Positions 48,714-60,088 are shown, counted from the stretch's first letter. The stretch is 64,000 nucleotides of DNA from an uncultured Pelagibacteraceae bacterium (GCA_902606835.1 CACLHW010000003.1:1-64000), one strand, 5' to 3'. A program made the numbers and translations. Notes: a model not told the origin generated them from the letters alone.

Positions 48714-49176
48714 TTTCGGAAATTTTTTCTTTCTTCATTAACTCAACAAATATTAGACCAATTATACCAGCTGAAATAAAAATATCAGCAACATTAAATA
48801 TAAACCAATGATAGTTTCCTAGATGTAAATCTATAAAGTCAGGCACAGCGTAATAATATATCCTATCGAACAAATTGCCTAGTGACCCACCAATGATTAT
48901 TGAAAATAGATAGATATAAACACCTTTAGCTTTAATTAGAAAATATATAAGAACAATATTTATTATTAGAATTATGAAAGTTAAAATATGGTAATAAATT
49001 CCTGTTTCCATTGAAGCTAAGCCAAAACCGATACCAGTATTCCAAACTAGATAAAAATTTAGAAATGAATTTATATAAAAATCAATGTCTGTACCATTTT
49101 CTTGCAAATTCAACAAATAAACTTTTGTTAACCTGTCAAAAAAAAATATAGTTAAAATAATAATAATTTTTTTCAT
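48706..49176 (-). CDS. lspA: Lipoprotein signal peptidase
   Basis: WNTGIGFGL; IIGGSLGNLFDRI; FNVADIFISAGI. Confidence 0.94.
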   Translation of the reverse strand: MKKIIIILTIFFFDRLTKVYLLNLQENGTDIDFYINSFLNFYLVWNTGIGFGLASMETGIYYHILTFIILIINIVLIYFLIKAKGVYIYLFSIIIGGSLGNLFDRIYYYAVPDFIDLHLGNYHWFIFNVADIFISAGIIGLIFVELMKKEKISEND

Positions 49177-49182
49177 CTATTT

Positions 49183-51948
49183 TTAATTTTTTAATACAGC
49201 GTTACATCTTTCACATAAATTTCCTAAAATTTTCCAACATCTTGAACACTTCTCACCTTCGGCTTTTTTAACAAAAACACCTACGTTCGATATATCATCT
49301 AATTTGAAAATTTTATCATCACTGGTCATATTTTTCGCTTTTGCCTTTGAAGTAATAAAATATTCAGACAAATTTATGTCCTTTACAAGTTCCAAATATT
49401 CATTTCCAAGATAAACTTCTATATCTGCCTCTAAACTAGAGCCTATATCTTTATTGCTCCTTTTAACTTCAATTCCAGCATTTACTACATTTCTAATTAT
49501 CTTTAATTTTTCCCATTTTTCGTGCAGTTTTTTATTTTCCCAATTTGCTGGGATTTTAGGAAAACTTTCAAGATGTATGCTAGATTTTTTTTCTGTATTA
49601 ATAATTTGAAAAATCTCCTCCGTCGTAAAAGATAGAATTGGAGCAAACCATTTTAATAAAGTATCTAATGTTAATGATAATAAATTAGTACAAATTTTTC
49701 TTTTTGTAGAGTTTAAATCATCACAGTAAAGCACATCTTTTCTGATATCAAAATAAAACGCTGATAAATCCAATGAGCAAAAATTTAATAACTCTTTGTA
49801 AAGTTTATGAAAATTGTATTCTTTAAAATATTTTTCAAAAGCTTTATTAAGCATAAATATTTGATGAAGAATATAACGTTCTAACTCTGGCCAATTTTCT
49901 ACTTCTTTGGAGTTTAATTTAAATTCTATTTTTTTATCTTTTAAATTTCCTAATAAAAATCTAAATGTATTTCTAATTTTCCGATATGACTCTGCATGTT
50001 GTTCTAAAATTGAATAATCAAGTCTTAAATCTTCAGCATAATCAGATGCTGCCACCCACGTGCGCAGAATATCAGCTCCATATTTTTTAAGTACATCTTC
50101 TGGTGCTATAATATTTCCTGTAGATTTTGACATTTTTAAACCTTTGCCATCAACTACAAAACCGTGGGTAAGAATACTTTGGAATGGAGCTTTGCCTCTA
50201 GTTCCGCATGATTCTAGCAAAGAAGAGTGGAACCAGCCTCTATGTTGATCTGAACCTTCTAAATACATAGAGGCAGGCCAACTTAAATCTTTTCTTTTTT
50301 CAAGAACATAACTATGTGTAGCACCACTATCAAACCAAACCTCCACTATGTCATTAGATTTAATATAATCATTTTTATTATATTTTTTTCCTAAAAATTT
50401 TTGAGGATCGTCAGTGAACCAACAGTCAGCACCTTCTTTTTCAAAAATTTTAGCTATATTTTCTATTACGATAGGGTCTTTTAAGGGTTCTTTGGTTTTT
50501 TTAGAAACAAATAAGGGCAAAGGAACCCCCCATATTCTTTGACGAGAAATACACCAATCTGGCCTTGTTTCAATCATTGATCGAATTCTATCTCTTCCTC
50601 TTTCGGGGTAAAAAGCAGTTTCGTCTATGGCTTTAAGTGCTTTTTTTCTTAACTCTTTCGTTTCCATAGAAATAAACCATTGGGACGTAGCTCTATGAAC
50701 TAAAGGTGCTTTAGATCTCCAAGAATGTGGATAGCTATGAATAAGCTTTCCATTTGCCAATAATTTTTTAGATTCTTTAAGATTTTCAATTACAACCTGA
50801 TCTGCTTTAAAAATATGAATTCCTTCAAATTTTTTTATATGCTTGGTGTATCTGCCATCATCATCTATTGTGTCTAACGATTTAATTCCATGTTTTAAGC
50901 ACAAATTAAAATCATCTGGTCCATGGCTTGGGGCACAGTGAACAATACCTGTTCCTTGCTCAAGTGTTACAAAGTTCGCTTCAAGCATTGGTACATCATA
51001 CTGGTAACCTAAATTTTCAAAAGGGTGCGAACAAATTGTCCCCTCAAAATCATTTCCTTTAATTTTTTTAATTAATTTATAATTTTCTATCTCACACTCT
51101 TTCAAAGCTACATCAAGAAGTTTTGTAGCAATAACAATTTTTTTATTATCAAAATTTTTTAAAGTAGAATTAACTTCAATAATTGAATAATCAAGATTTT
51201 TATTATATGCCAAAGCTTTGTTTGCGGGTATAGTCCAGGGTGTTGTGGTCCATATAATAATTTCTGTGTCTTTTAACAAATCAATTTTTGCTGACTTAAC
51301 TTTAAAACCTACATATATTGTATTGGAAGTGTGGTCTTTATACTCAACCTCGGCATCAGCTAAAGCAGTTTTTTCAACCGTAGACCATAGAACAGGTTTG
51401 TAACCTTGATACAAACTGCCATCTAGAAGAAATTTTCCAAGTTCTCTTACAATTTGTGCTTCAGCATCATAACTCATTGTAGAGTAATAGTTTTTCCAAT
51501 CTCCTTCGACTCCCAATCTTTTGAACTCTCCTATATGTATTTGAATCCATTTTTCGGCAAATTCTCTGCATTCTTTTCTAAAATCTTTTATTGGAACTTG
51601 ATCTTTATCTTTTTTATTTTTTTTATATTGCTCTTCAATTTTCCATTCAATAGGCAATCCATGGCAATCCCATCCAGGTACATAAACTGAGTCCTTGCCG
51701 TCCATTTGATGAAATCTAGTAATTATATCTTTTAAAATTTTATTTAACGCCGTTCCCATATGTATATGACCGTTTGCATATGGAGGTCCATCGTGCAAAA
51801 CAAATTTTTCTTTTCCTCGATTAGATTCTCTTAATTTTTTATAAAGATTTAACTTTTCCCAGCTTTTTAAAATTTCAGGTTCTTTGTTAGGTAAATTTGC
51901 CTTCATAGAAAATGAAGTTTTGGGTAAATTTATGTTTTCTTTACTCAT
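49183..51948 (-). CDS. ileS: Isoleucyl-tRNA synthetase
   Basis: HDGPPYANGHIHMGTALNKILKDII; GWDCHGLPIEWK; KMSKSTGN; C-terminal zinc motif CSRCWKILGNLCERCNAVL. Confidence 0.98.
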   Translation of the reverse strand: MSKENINLPKTSFSMKANLPNKEPEILKSWEKLNLYKKLRESNRGKEKFVLHDGPPYANGHIHMGTALNKILKDIITRFHQMDGKDSVYVPGWDCHGLPIEWKIEEQYKKNKKDKDQVPIKDFRKECREFAEKWIQIHIGEFKRLGVEGDWKNYYSTMSYDAEAQIVRELGKFLLDGSLYQGYKPVLWSTVEKTALADAEVEYKDHTSNTIYVGFKVKSAKIDLLKDTEIIIWTTTPWTIPANKALAYNKNLDYSIIEVNSTLKNFDNKKIVIATKLLDVALKECEIENYKLIKKIKGNDFEGTICSHPFENLGYQYDVPMLEANFVTLEQGTGIVHCAPSHGPDDFNLCLKHGIKSLDTIDDDGRYTKHIKKFEGIHIFKADQVVIENLKESKKLLANGKLIHSYPHSWRSKAPLVHRATSQWFISMETKELRKKALKAIDETAFYPERGRDRIRSMIETRPDWCISRQRIWGVPLPLFVSKKTKEPLKDPIVIENIAKIFEKEGADCWFTDDPQKFLGKKYNKNDYIKSNDIVEVWFDSGATHSYVLEKRKDLSWPASMYLEGSDQHRGWFHSSLLESCGTRGKAPFQSILTHGFVVDGKGLKMSKSTGNIIAPEDVLKKYGADILRTWVAASDYAEDLRLDYSILEQHAESYRKIRNTFRFLLGNLKDKKIEFKLNSKEVENWPELERYILHQIFMLNKAFEKYFKEYNFHKLYKELLNFCSLDLSAFYFDIRKDVLYCDDLNSTKRKICTNLLSLTLDTLLKWFAPILSFTTEEIFQIINTEKKSSIHLESFPKIPANWENKKLHEKWEKLKIIRNVVNAGIEVKRSNKDIGSSLEADIEVYLGNEYLELVKDINLSEYFITSKAKAKNMTSDDKIFKLDDISNVGVFVKKAEGEKCSRCWKILGNLCERCNAVLKN

Positions 51949-52883
51949 CTTAATAATTTTGTTTTTAAAGCTCTTTTTGCAGAAATAACATCTTTGCTCA
52001 TTTGTCTTATTAATTGATTAGAATTTATAAATTTTTTATCCTTGCGTATAAATTTAAAAAAATAAACCCTTAATCTTTTCTTATACAGATTTTTTTTGAA
52101 ATTAAATATGTTTGTTTCAAGAAAAATTTTCTTACCACCAAATGTTGGCCTAGATCCAAAATAAGCAACACCATTATATGCTTTTTTTTCACTACCTATT
52201 AAAACTTTCACAGAGTAAATGCCTATTTTTGGCAAAATGTAATTCTTAATTAAAATATTACACGTGCGATACCCAAGTTTTCTTCCTAACTTTTTACCTT
52301 GGCCAACCTTCCCATCTATAAACCAATTTCTTGATAAAAGTTTGTTTGCTAAATTAATTTTTCCTTTCTCCAAGCATTTTCTTATTCTTGTTGAAGAAAC
52401 TACTTTTCCCAGATACTTGAAGGCACTAATATTTAACAATTTATAATCATACTTAATACAAAATCTTTTTAATAAATTTATATTACCTTTTCTTCGCCTT
52501 CCAAATTTGAAATTACTACTTACTGAAAGTGATTTTGGATTTATTTTTTTATAAATAATCTCTTTAATAAATTTTTCTGCTATTATCTTAGAAAAAACTT
52601 TATTAAATTTTATATTTATAACAAAATCTGCTCCATATTTTTTAAAAAGTTCAAACTTTTGATTTTCAGAAACCAACCTATGATTCTTTAATTTTTTATT
52701 AAAAAACATGACGGGTAATGGTCTAAAAGTTAGAACACCAAATTTTATTTTATTTTTTTTAGCAAAACTTTTAGTTATGTTAAAAACTTTCTGGTGCCCT
52801 ATATGCATACCATCAAAATTTCCAACGGCAACTGCAGACCTTTTATAATTTTTTGGAATGTTTAAATTTTTAAAAATCTTCAT
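51945..52883 (-). CDS. ribF: Bifunctional riboflavin kinase / FAD synthetase
   Basis: AVGNFDGMHIGHQKVFN; SSTRIRKCLEKG; YNGVAYFGSRPTFGG. Confidence 0.93.
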   Translation of the reverse strand: MKIFKNLNIPKNYKRSAVAVGNFDGMHIGHQKVFNITKSFAKKNKIKFGVLTFRPLPVMFFNKKLKNHRLVSENQKFELFKKYGADFVINIKFNKVFSKIIAEKFIKEIIYKKINPKSLSVSSNFKFGRRRKGNINLLKRFCIKYDYKLLNISAFKYLGKVVSSTRIRKCLEKGKINLANKLLSRNWFIDGKVGQGKKLGRKLGYRTCNILIKNYILPKIGIYSVKVLIGSEKKAYNGVAYFGSRPTFGGKKIFLETNIFNFKKNLYKKRLRVYFFKFIRKDKKFINSNQLIRQMSKDVISAKRALKTKLLR

Positions 52884-52886
52884 AAT

Positions 52887-53705
52887 TTACCATGTTAGTT
52901 TTTCTTGATAGTAATTAGTTTTAGCATCATATTTATTTAAAATTTTGTCATAATTTTGTAAAGAAGTATTTAAAAATTCATCTCGATGAATTCCACCAGT
53001 TACAAATAGAGAGTCAAAGTTCATTTTATTTGCTCCCTTAATATCTGTTCTAATATTATCACCAATAGCTAGGATTGTTTCTTTTTCCTTTAAACAAAAA
53101 TTATAAATTTCAGGATAAGGTTTTCCAAAATAAATTACTTCTCCACCTAATTTTTCAAAAATATCAGCTACAGATCCAGCGCAATATTCTATTCTGGCTC
53201 CTCGATGCACAATTAAATCTGGGTTTGTACAAATCATCTTTAAATTTGTTTTTTGCTTTAATAAATTTTTATAATAATCTAAAGAACTTTCCTTGTCTTC
53301 AAAAAGACCTGTGCACAATATAAAATCACATTTTTCTATACTTGTTTTATTTTTTTGCAAACCTTCTATTAAATCATAGTCCCTTTTTGGACCAATATGA
53401 TAAAACTTTTCTCCGTAAGTATTTTTTTTTAATGTCTGTAAAGCAGCTTCTCCTGAGGTAAAAATGTTTTTAATTAAAATTTTATCCATTTTTAAATTTA
53501 ATAAATATTTTTCGACACTCTTCGAAGGACGAGGAGCGTTAGATATTAAAACAAATCTTTTGTTTAGTTTATTTAAGTTTTCCATAACACTTATAGCTCC
53601 GGGATAAACTTGTATTCCATTATGAACAACTCCCCACAAATCTATGAAAAAAGCATCATATTTGCTTTGTATTTGACTTAACCCCTTTATTAATTTTGCC
53701 TTCAT
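52887..53705 (-). CDS. HAD superfamily hydrolase (subfamily IIA, TIGR01459-like)
   Basis: AFFIDLWGVVHNGIQVYPGAI; VLISNAPRPS; AIGDNIRTDIKGAN. Confidence 0.9.
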   Translation of the reverse strand: MKAKLIKGLSQIQSKYDAFFIDLWGVVHNGIQVYPGAISVMENLNKLNKRFVLISNAPRPSKSVEKYLLNLKMDKILIKNIFTSGEAALQTLKKNTYGEKFYHIGPKRDYDLIEGLQKNKTSIEKCDFILCTGLFEDKESSLDYYKNLLKQKTNLKMICTNPDLIVHRGARIEYCAGSVADIFEKLGGEVIYFGKPYPEIYNFCLKEKETILAIGDNIRTDIKGANKMNFDSLFVTGGIHRDEFLNTSLQNYDKILNKYDAKTNYYQEKLTW

Positions 53706-53789
53706 GATATTAAATGATTAGCTTAACCGAGATTAAAAATACACTATTTTGCGTCATTTGTGTTATAAAGTCTGGTTTTTTAAGGGGTA

Positions 53790-53814
53790 TTGAAATTTTT
53801 ATATCCCTTATTAT
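53790..53814 (+). promoter_or_regulatory. Possible heat-shock (RpoH-like) promoter upstream of groES
   Basis: ttgaaa-N11-cttattat, 31 nt upstream of groES ATG; resembles but does not match RpoH consensus exactly. Confidence 0.35.
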
Positions 53815-53844
53815 ATAACTGCTATAAAAAAATTAGGAGTAAAT

Positions 53845-55795
<1,951 letters not shown>

Positions 55796-55800
55796 CCCAC

Positions 55801-56478
55801 CTAAATTAATGAATTTAGAAAAGGCCGCAAAATTGCGGCCTTTTTTTTTGAAATCAATAAACAAGCTTCGGAATTTAAAATACATCCATCTTTGAGAACT
55901 CTAAGGTTATTATCTTTTAAAGTTTTTCCTGTCGAAGTTATATCTGTAATAATTTCAGATGAACCAATAAATGGATAAGTTTCTGTTGCTCCAAGACTTG
56001 GTACAAGTTTGTATTGTGTAATGCCTTTTGAGGCTAAAAAATTATTAGTTAAATTTGGATACTTTGTTGCAACTCGCAGCCTAGTGTTCTTTTTATCTCT
56101 AAAATCAAAAGAAACTTCCTCTAAATCTGCCACTGTTTGAACATCTATCCAATCATTAGGAATAGCGATTACTACGTCAGCTATACCAAAATCTAGTTTT
56201 TTTTTAATTTCAATTTTTTTTTGGAGATTGATAGACGACTCTTGTAATAGATCTAGACCAGATATCCCTATGTCAATTGTTCCATCAGCAAGTCTTTGGA
56301 TTATCTCTTTGGCGTGCAAATAAATAATTTTTGAGTTAGGTAAATTCTCTATTTCGGCAAAGTAATTTCTTTCACCCCCATTGGATGTTGGTTTAAAATT
56401 ATTTTTTTCAAAGAAACTTATTGAATCTTCTTTTAGTCTTCCTTTGCTTGGTAAACCTATAGTTATTAAATTTTTCAT
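55801..56478 (-). CDS. hisG: ATP phosphoribosyltransferase, short form catalytic subunit
   Basis: TIGLPSKGRLKEDSISFFEK; DGTIDIGISGLDLL; ATKYPNLTNNFLASKGI. Confidence 0.95.
   Translation of the reverse strand: MKNLITIGLPSKGRLKEDSISFFEKNNFKPTSNGGERNYFAEIENLPNSKIIYLHAKEIIQRLADGTIDIGISGLDLLQESSINLQKKIEIKKKLDFGIADVVIAIPNDWIDVQTVADLEEVSFDFRDKKNTRLRVATKYPNLTNNFLASKGITQYKLVPSLGATETYPFIGSSEIITDITSTGKTLKDNNLRVLKDGCILNSEACLLISKKKAAILRPFLNSLI
55819..55849 (+). terminator. Rho-independent terminator of groESL, inside hisG 3' coding end
   Basis: ggccgcaa-aa-ttgcggcc stem followed by T9; opposite strand encodes HisG KKKAAILRPF. Confidence 0.88.
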
Positions 56479-56480
56479 AT

Positions 56481-57527
56481 TTATAAGTTATTTAAATTAA
56501 TTGCCGCCCCGACTGCTGAAATATTTTTTTTAGATCCTAAACTTTTCAATAAACCATCGTATCTTCCGCCTCGCGCTATCTCTTTTTTTGATGAGTTATA
56601 TACCTCAAAAACTATTCCAGTATAATATTCTATATTTCTGCCAAAATTTGTTGAAAAAACAGTTTTTGAATTTATTTTTGATAAATTCTTTATAGTTGAT
56701 AAATCTTTGAAAACGCTATCATTTAATTTATTTTTTTTAACAAAATTTTTTAATGTTTTGTCTAATTCATTTATAGGGCAATTAATTTTTAAAAATTCTC
56801 TAATAATTTTTACAATTTTTTTATTTTCTGAAAACGATCTTGGATCTTTTATTTTTCTATCAAATCTGGACAAAATTTCAGAAACTTTACGACCTGCAAT
56901 TTCTTTGCTTTGATCAAGATTTTTCATTTCAATAAATCTTTTTTTATCTAACTCAACTGCCGCCGGATCTACATCAGAGTTAGTTTCAAGTCTTTTAAGC
57001 AAATCTTCAAAATATTGAGGCCGCCAAAAGTGTCTTTTCAGCCTCACTTTCCATCTTTCTGGAATTGTTAAAGACTCTATTAACTTTTGAAATAAACTTA
57101 CATCGCTCATTTTAATCGATGTATTTTTTATTTTTATTTTTTTAATTGAACTTGCAATTGTTTTTAAAACTTTTAAATCGTCAGTAGATTTATTTTTAGA
57201 ACCTAAAATCTCGATTCCCAACTGATCATTGACAACTTTATCTTTTAAGTTATTTGATCTTCTATAAGCTTGTCCAGAGTAAAAAATTTTTGAATTTTCT
57301 TTAGAATTATCTTTTAAATATTTTATACAAGAAGCAACGGTCAAATCTGGACGTAGACAAACACTTTTCCCGGTGTCATCCTCAAAAGTAAGCATTAACT
57401 TTCTAAAATTTTCTCCTGATCTTTGAATAATATAATTTGAATCTAAAAGAACATCTGGTTCTGATAAAACAAAACCATCTTTCTTAAAAACTTTTATTAT
57501 ATTTTCAGAGTATTTTTTTGATTTCAT
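56481..57527 (-). CDS. hisZ: ATP phosphoribosyltransferase regulatory subunit
   Basis: HisRS-like fold without anticodon domain; LRPDLTVASCIKYL; ARGGRYDGLLKSLG; adjacent to hisG. Confidence 0.9.
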   Translation of the reverse strand: MKSKKYSENIIKVFKKDGFVLSEPDVLLDSNYIIQRSGENFRKLMLTFEDDTGKSVCLRPDLTVASCIKYLKDNSKENSKIFYSGQAYRRSNNLKDKVVNDQLGIEILGSKNKSTDDLKVLKTIASSIKKIKIKNTSIKMSDVSLFQKLIESLTIPERWKVRLKRHFWRPQYFEDLLKRLETNSDVDPAAVELDKKRFIEMKNLDQSKEIAGRKVSEILSRFDRKIKDPRSFSENKKIVKIIREFLKINCPINELDKTLKNFVKKNKLNDSVFKDLSTIKNLSKINSKTVFSTNFGRNIEYYTGIVFEVYNSSKKEIARGGRYDGLLKSLGSKKNISAVGAAINLNNL

Positions 57528-58839
57528 TTACTAGATCCTCAATTTTAACCAGGTTTTCTTTACCACTTTCAAGATTTTTTAATGTTGCTTTTCCAGATTT
57601 TATTTCGTCATCGCCATACAAAATAACAGCAGGAGATCCAATCTTATTTGCATACTCCATTTGCTTTTTTAACTTACCTTCCCCTGGATAAATCTCAGAA
57701 CTGATATTTGACATTCTAAGTTTATTTAATATCCCAACATATTCTTTGTTTTTGTTTTGATCAAAAACACATATGACTACAGGTCGAGTATTCTTTATTT
57801 TAAAATCTTTTTTTTGCATTAAAGCAAACACTAGCCTATCAAGACCGATTGATATTCCGGTTGCGGGACAATCATAATTTCCAAAATTGCTTACAAGATT
57901 ATCGTATCTTCCGCCTCCCCCTATTGAACCAAATTGAATAGCTTGTCCTTTTGAATTCTTTACTTCAAAATTTAAATTAACCTCAAAAATAGGTCCTGTA
58001 TAATATTCCAAACCTCTTATCACCGATGGATCAAATTTATAATTTTCAAAATTATAATCTTTAAATATTTTAATAATCTCTAAAACGTCTTCACTGTCAG
58101 ATGTTTTGCTTTTTAAAGCATTTTCAATTATTTTTATCTGATCACTATTAAGATTTGCACCCTTTGTATAATCTCCAGATTTATCTTTTCTGCCTTCTCC
58201 AAGAAGCTTCTTTGCCTCTCCCCATCCAAGTCTATCAATCTTATCAAGAGCACGTAAAGCACTTGATATTTGTTCTTTTGATTTAATTTTTAATTGTTCA
58301 AAGAGTTTATCTGTGAATTTTCTAGAAGAAATCTTCACTGTATAATCTTTTTTATCTAGTCCACACTTTTCTAATATCTCAGATATTAATACACAAAGTT
58401 CAGCGTCAGCTTGTAAATTCTTTGTTCCTACATAATCTGCATCAAATTGTAAAAACTCCCTAAATCTACCAGGTCCTGGTTTTTCATTTCTCCATACCGT
58501 TCCTAATTGATAACGTTTAAATGGTTTGGGAATCTCAAGATAATTTTTTGCAACATATCTTGCTAAGGGGGCAGTAAGATCATATCGAAGTGATAGCCAT
58601 TTTTTTTCATCTTTAAAAGAAAATACTCCAGCGTCAGGTCTTTCCTTGTCAGGCAAAAATTTTCCAATACTATCCGTGTACTCGAAACTTGGTGTCTCGA
58701 GATATTGAAATCCGTACTTAGTCATAACTTCTTTAATATTAGAAATTATAAAATCTCGGATTAATAATTCTTTCTCTTGTCTATCTACAAAACCTAAAGG
58801 TAATTCCTTAGAGGGTTTTAGATTTTTTTCCTTACTCAT
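57505..58839 (-). CDS. hisS: Histidyl-tRNA synthetase (alphaproteobacterial divergent type)
   Basis: WRNEKPGPGRFREFLQFDADYVG; GLEYYTGPIFEV; IGGGGRYDNLVSNFG; start at MSKEKN (longer ORF would enter tRNA-His). Confidence 0.94.
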   Translation of the reverse strand: MSKEKNLKPSKELPLGFVDRQEKELLIRDFIISNIKEVMTKYGFQYLETPSFEYTDSIGKFLPDKERPDAGVFSFKDEKKWLSLRYDLTAPLARYVAKNYLEIPKPFKRYQLGTVWRNEKPGPGRFREFLQFDADYVGTKNLQADAELCVLISEILEKCGLDKKDYTVKISSRKFTDKLFEQLKIKSKEQISSALRALDKIDRLGWGEAKKLLGEGRKDKSGDYTKGANLNSDQIKIIENALKSKTSDSEDVLEIIKIFKDYNFENYKFDPSVIRGLEYYTGPIFEVNLNFEVKNSKGQAIQFGSIGGGGRYDNLVSNFGNYDCPATGISIGLDRLVFALMQKKDFKIKNTRPVVICVFDQNKNKEYVGILNKLRMSNISSEIYPGEGKLKKQMEYANKIGSPAVILYGDDEIKSGKATLKNLESGKENLVKIEDLVNEIKKIL

Positions 58840-58844
58840 TTTTT

Positions 58845-58921
58845 TGGTACAGCAGGGTGGATTCGAACCACCGACCCCTAGTTCCACAAACTAGTGCTCT
58901 AACCAACTGAGCTACTGCTGC
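58845..58921 (-). tRNA. tRNA-His (anticodon GUG), CCA encoded
   Basis: gcagcagtagctcagttggttagagcactagtttgtggaactaggggtcggtggttcgaatccaccctgctgtacca; anticodon loop TTGTGGA. Confidence 0.95.
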
Positions 58922-59052
58922 ATAACTCCTTTTTATATTATTTGTTAATAAATTTATATTTTAAATATGTAATGATTTAGCTAAGCAATAGCTTAGCGTG
59001 TGCAAAATGATGTTTTGCATTTAAAGTGTATATGATTTTTAAATTTTCAATC

Positions 59053-59092
59053 ATTGCTGCAAAGTAGCATAATTTTTCTACTTTGCAACAAT
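59053..59092 (-). terminator. Long hairpin (15 bp with one mismatch) downstream of the first csp gene; terminator or structured RNA
   Basis: ATTGcTGCAAAGTAG-cataattttt-CTACTTTGCAaCAAT. Confidence 0.6.
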
Positions 59093-59105
59093 AGATTGTA
59101 TGCAA

Positions 59106-59309
59106 TTAAATTTTTTGTAAATTAACTGCTGAAGGACCTTTTTGACCATTCTCAACTTCAAATGTTAGTTCATCACCTTCATTCAACTCTAAGCTTGCTG
59201 CTTGAGCTGCAGAAGAATGAACAAAAACATCTTTTTCTTTGTCTTCTCTTTCAATAAAACCGTAACCCTTTTGTGGATTAAACCATTTTACTTTTCCTTT
59301 TATACTCAT
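59106..59309 (-). CDS. Cold-shock domain protein
   Basis: [31 protein letters not shown]. Confidence 0.97.
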   Translation of the reverse strand: MSIKGKVKWFNPQKGYGFIEREDKEKDVFVHSSAAQAASLELNEGDELTFEVENGQKGPSAVNLQKI

Positions 59310-59436
59310 GTTGTTTCCTTTCTTTACTTATTTTAAATTTATTGATAGCCAATCTAACAACAAATTTTATTGGGGCAGTTCAAATTAGTTATTAATAAGC
59401 TCTGCCCCAAATTTTATGAAATTTATTGAAATACGA

Positions 59437-59643
59437 TTAAGCTTTTTGCAGTTTTACTGCGGAAGGACCTTTTTCGCCGTTCTCAACTTCAAATGTTAGT
59501 TCATCGCCTTCATTAAGATATTTTAAACCAGCTTCTCTTACAGCTGTATGATGAACAAAAACATCTTTTTCTTTATCTTCTCTTTCAATGAAACCATAAC
59601 CTTTTTTTCCATTGAACCATTTTACTTTACCTTTTAGACTCAT
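59437..59643 (-). CDS. Cold-shock domain protein (paralog)
   Basis: [31 protein letters not shown]. Confidence 0.97.
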   Translation of the reverse strand: MSLKGKVKWFNGKKGYGFIEREDKEKDVFVHHTAVREAGLKYLNEGDELTFEVENGEKGPSAVKLQKA

Positions 59644-59744
59644 TTACTTTTCCTTACTTGTTAATAAATACTGTAGATTAACTACAGCAAAACTTCTTTA
59701 ATAGATTGTAAGTAGGTATGTCAAGTTCAAATATAACTTTAATG

Positions 59745-59820
59745 TGGTGGCCAGGGACGGAATCGAACCGCCGACACAAGCCTTTTCAGGGCTCTGCTCT
59801 ACCGACTGAGCTACCTGGCC
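59745..59820 (-). tRNA. tRNA-Phe (anticodon GAA), CCA encoded
   Basis: ggccaggtagctcagtcggtagagcagagccctgaaaaggcttgtgtcggcggttcgattccgtccctggccacca. Confidence 0.95.
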
Positions 59821-59823
59821 TAA

Positions 59824-60039
59824 TTAGAACCTATAAATTATTCTACCTTTAGTGAGATCATAAGGAGTAACCTCGACCAAAACACTATCTCCTGTAAGTA
59901 TTCTTATTCTATTTTTTTTTAATTTTCCAGCTGTATGTGCTAAAACTTCATGGTTATTTTCAAGCTTTACTCTAAACATAGCGTTTGGTAATAGCTCTTT
60001 AACTTCACCTTTAAATTCTAAAAAATCTTGTTTTGCCAA
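59824..60039 (-). CDS. infA: Translation initiation factor IF-1
   Basis: [63 protein letters not shown]. Confidence 0.98.
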   Translation of the reverse strand: MAKQDFLEFKGEVKELLPNAMFRVKLENNHEVLAHTAGKLKKNRIRILTGDSVLVEVTPYDLTKGRIIYRF

Positions 60040-60088
60040 TTAAATCTCCTTTTCTATTTTTAATTAAAATTAATAAATAAATCAACAT

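Noticed and set aside
58840-58887. N-terminal extension of hisS (MELGVGGSNPPCCTKK)
   Set aside because: Translated from the tRNA-His gene; true start placed at 58839.
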